DNA of 5,986 bases from Desulfobacteraceae bacterium (GTDB lineage: Bacteria; Desulfobacterota; Desulfobacteria; Desulfobacterales; Desulfosalsimonadaceae), in assembly GCA_027353395.1 (NCBI GenBank), contig DAIEHU010000176.1, positions 1 through 5,986 of the forward strand. Direction: 5' to 3'. Positions 5,002 through 5,986 of the stretch are shown here, piece after piece. Position numbers and translations under genes: made by a program. Each line of letters starts with the position of its first letter. Positions within the stretch are counted from its first letter, which is position 1. The notes under the pieces are model-generated. The model had not been told where the DNA came from, searched no databases, and saw only the letters and a program-made list of their open reading frames with translations.

Positions 5002-5986
5002 TTAATCAAACAACCGGGCAAACGCCCCATATCCCTGTTTTTCAAGGTCTTCTTTGGGAATAAACCGCAGGGCCGCGGAATTAATACAATACCTGCGTCC
5101 CGTGGGTTCCGGCCCATCATCAAATACGTGTCCGAGATGGGAATCTGCCTTTCGGCTCCGGATCTCAATCCGGGTCATAAAGAGGGAAGCGTCCTTTTTT
5201 TCCACCAGGGCATCTTTTGAAATCGGTCTTGTGAAACTCGGCCAACCGGAGCCAGAATCGAATTTATCCGCGGAGCTGAAGAGCGGTTCTCCAGATACCA
5301 CATCCACATAGATGCCCGGCTTTTTATTGTCCCAGAACGCATTGTCAAAGGGCGGTTCTGTTTTGCCCTGCCGGATAACCGCATATTGCAAGGGCGTGAG
5401 CCGTTGTTTCAGATCGCCGTCCTCCTGGCGAACACACGCGGATGGCGATACTCCGTTTCCAGGCGTTTTGCCCCTTATTGTTTTCAGGTATTTATCCCTT
5501 CCGGAACCGTGACGATAGAATTCGTAACGAATGGGATTTTTTTGGTGAAAATCTTGATGGATTTCTTCCGCTGGATAAAACATGTTGTATGCTCTTATTT
5601 CTGTAACCACCGGGCCGCTATATCTGATGGATTGTTCAATCTTTTTCTTTGATTTTTCAGCCGAAATCCGCTGTGCCTCGTTATGGTAAAAAATGGCGGA
5701 CCGGTACTGATTTCCCCGGTCAACGAATGATCCGCCGCCGTCCGTGGGATCAATCTGACGCCAGAAAACATCCAGCAGGTGTTCATAGGAAATTTTTTTC
5801 GGATCAAAGGTGATCTGAATCGATTCCAGATGACCGGTTTTCCCGCTGGAAACCTGCTCGTAGGTGGGATTCGCCTCCTGTCCCCCGGAATATCCGGAAA
5901 CCACATCCGCAACCCCGTCAAGTTTTTCAAACGCCGCTTCCATGCACCAGAAACATCCACCAGCAAAGGTTGCTGTATCAACGGCG
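5002..5986 (-). CDS. msrAB: fused methionine sulfoxide reductase MsrA-MsrB (5' end outside window)
   Basis: The frame is open to the window edge, so the start is not visible; the ATG at 5943 is internal because GGCFWC is encoded just before it. Numbering 327 visible residues from the edge, the MsrA half has the catalytic Cys11 in GCFWC, GYSGG (31-35), TGHLES (50-55), QIDPTDGGGSFVDRGNQYRS (77-96) and AEEIHQDFH (139-147). It reduces methionine-S-sulfoxide. A linker leads to the MsrB half (about 190-317), with VSGEPLFSS (230-238), GWPSF (247-251), HLGHVFDDGP (283-292) and catalytic Cys300 in RYCINSAAL. It reduces methionine-R-sulfoxide. The zinc CxxC pairs of many MsrBs are absent. The usual resolving position in SGCGWPSF is Ser, and SGRD (160-163) stands where some MsrA domains have CGRD. 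A lone linker Cys (184) might resolve instead. Whether it is exported cannot be judged without the N terminus. It is separated from its neighbour by the shared terminator. Confidence 0.96.
   Translation of the reverse strand, partial: AVDTATFAGGCFWCMEAAFEKLDGVADVVSGYSGGQEANPTYEQVSSGKTGHLESIQITFDPKKISYEHLLDVFWRQIDPTDGGGSFVDRGNQYRSAIFYHNEAQRISAEKSKKKIEQSIRYSGPVVTEIRAYNMFYPAEEIHQDFHQKNPIRYEFYRHGSGRDKYLKTIRGKTPGNGVSPSACVRQEDGDLKQRLTPLQYAVIRQGKTEPPFDNAFWDNKKPGIYVDVVSGEPLFSSADKFDSGSGWPSFTRPISKDALVEKKDASLFMTRIEIRSRKADSHLGHVFDDGPEPTGRRYCINSAALRFIPKEDLEKQGYGAFARLFD

Noticed and set aside
5941..5943. ATG as the start of the msrAB gene
   Set aside because: The codons just upstream in the same frame encode the catalytic GGCFWC motif, so the gene must begin outside the window.
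5595..5981. 128-codon minus-strand frame near the window end
   Set aside because: It overlaps the MsrA coding region in another frame; the MsrA frame carries GCFWC, GYSGG and other motifs.
1..5986. CRISPR array, tRNA, insertion sequence or phage defence system
   Set aside because: No spaced direct repeats, cloverleaf, transposase motifs or known defence domains were seen in any frame.

Overview
The window reads as a chromosomal stretch from a Gram-negative bacterium. Coding DNA has moderate GC and the two long intergenic stretches are AT-rich. The protein types (lipid-acting enzymes, a fused MsrA-MsrB, a DPM1-like glycosyltransferase with a 'HPDYQYTP' motif) would fit a deltaproteobacterium, perhaps Desulfobacterota. 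That placement is an impression from protein style, not a demonstrated assignment. I see no mobile element, tRNA, rRNA or CRISPR array.

Layout: positions 1-155 are AT-rich and hold no gene. A small predicted membrane protein (156-434, +) is followed after 40 bases by a convergent family 2 glycosyltransferase (475-1218, -). This gene has a near-consensus promoter of its own (TTGACG-N17-TATAAT at 1275-1303). Upstream on the same strand is a diacylglycerol kinase / YegS-type lipid kinase (1349-2224, -). A 298-base AT-rich divergent region (2225-2522) with several short inverted repeats separates it from a two-gene plus-strand operon. That operon encodes a soluble MprF-type aminoacyl/acyl transferase domain (DUF2156/LPG_synthase_C, 2523-3605) and, 30 bases later, an extended SDR of the fatty acyl reductase / thioester reductase type (3636-4949). 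A strong hairpin with T tracts on both sides (4959-4998) closes the operon. It also serves the converging msrAB fusion gene (5002-5986, -), whose 5' end lies outside the window.

How they may work together: four consecutive genes have folds that act on lipids, acyl thioesters or polyprenyl-linked sugars (glycosyltransferase, lipid kinase, GNAT-fold lipid transferase, acyl reductase). The firm part is the transferase-reductase operon. A shared envelope-lipid pathway with the divergent kinase and glycosyltransferase is inference from proximity. The main oddities are: the MprF synthase domain has no flippase; the reductase has lost the third glycine of its nucleotide-binding motif while keeping its YxxxK pair; and the MsrB half has neither the usual resolving cysteine nor the zinc cysteines. 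The methionine sulfoxide reductase looks like an unrelated neighbour behind a terminator.
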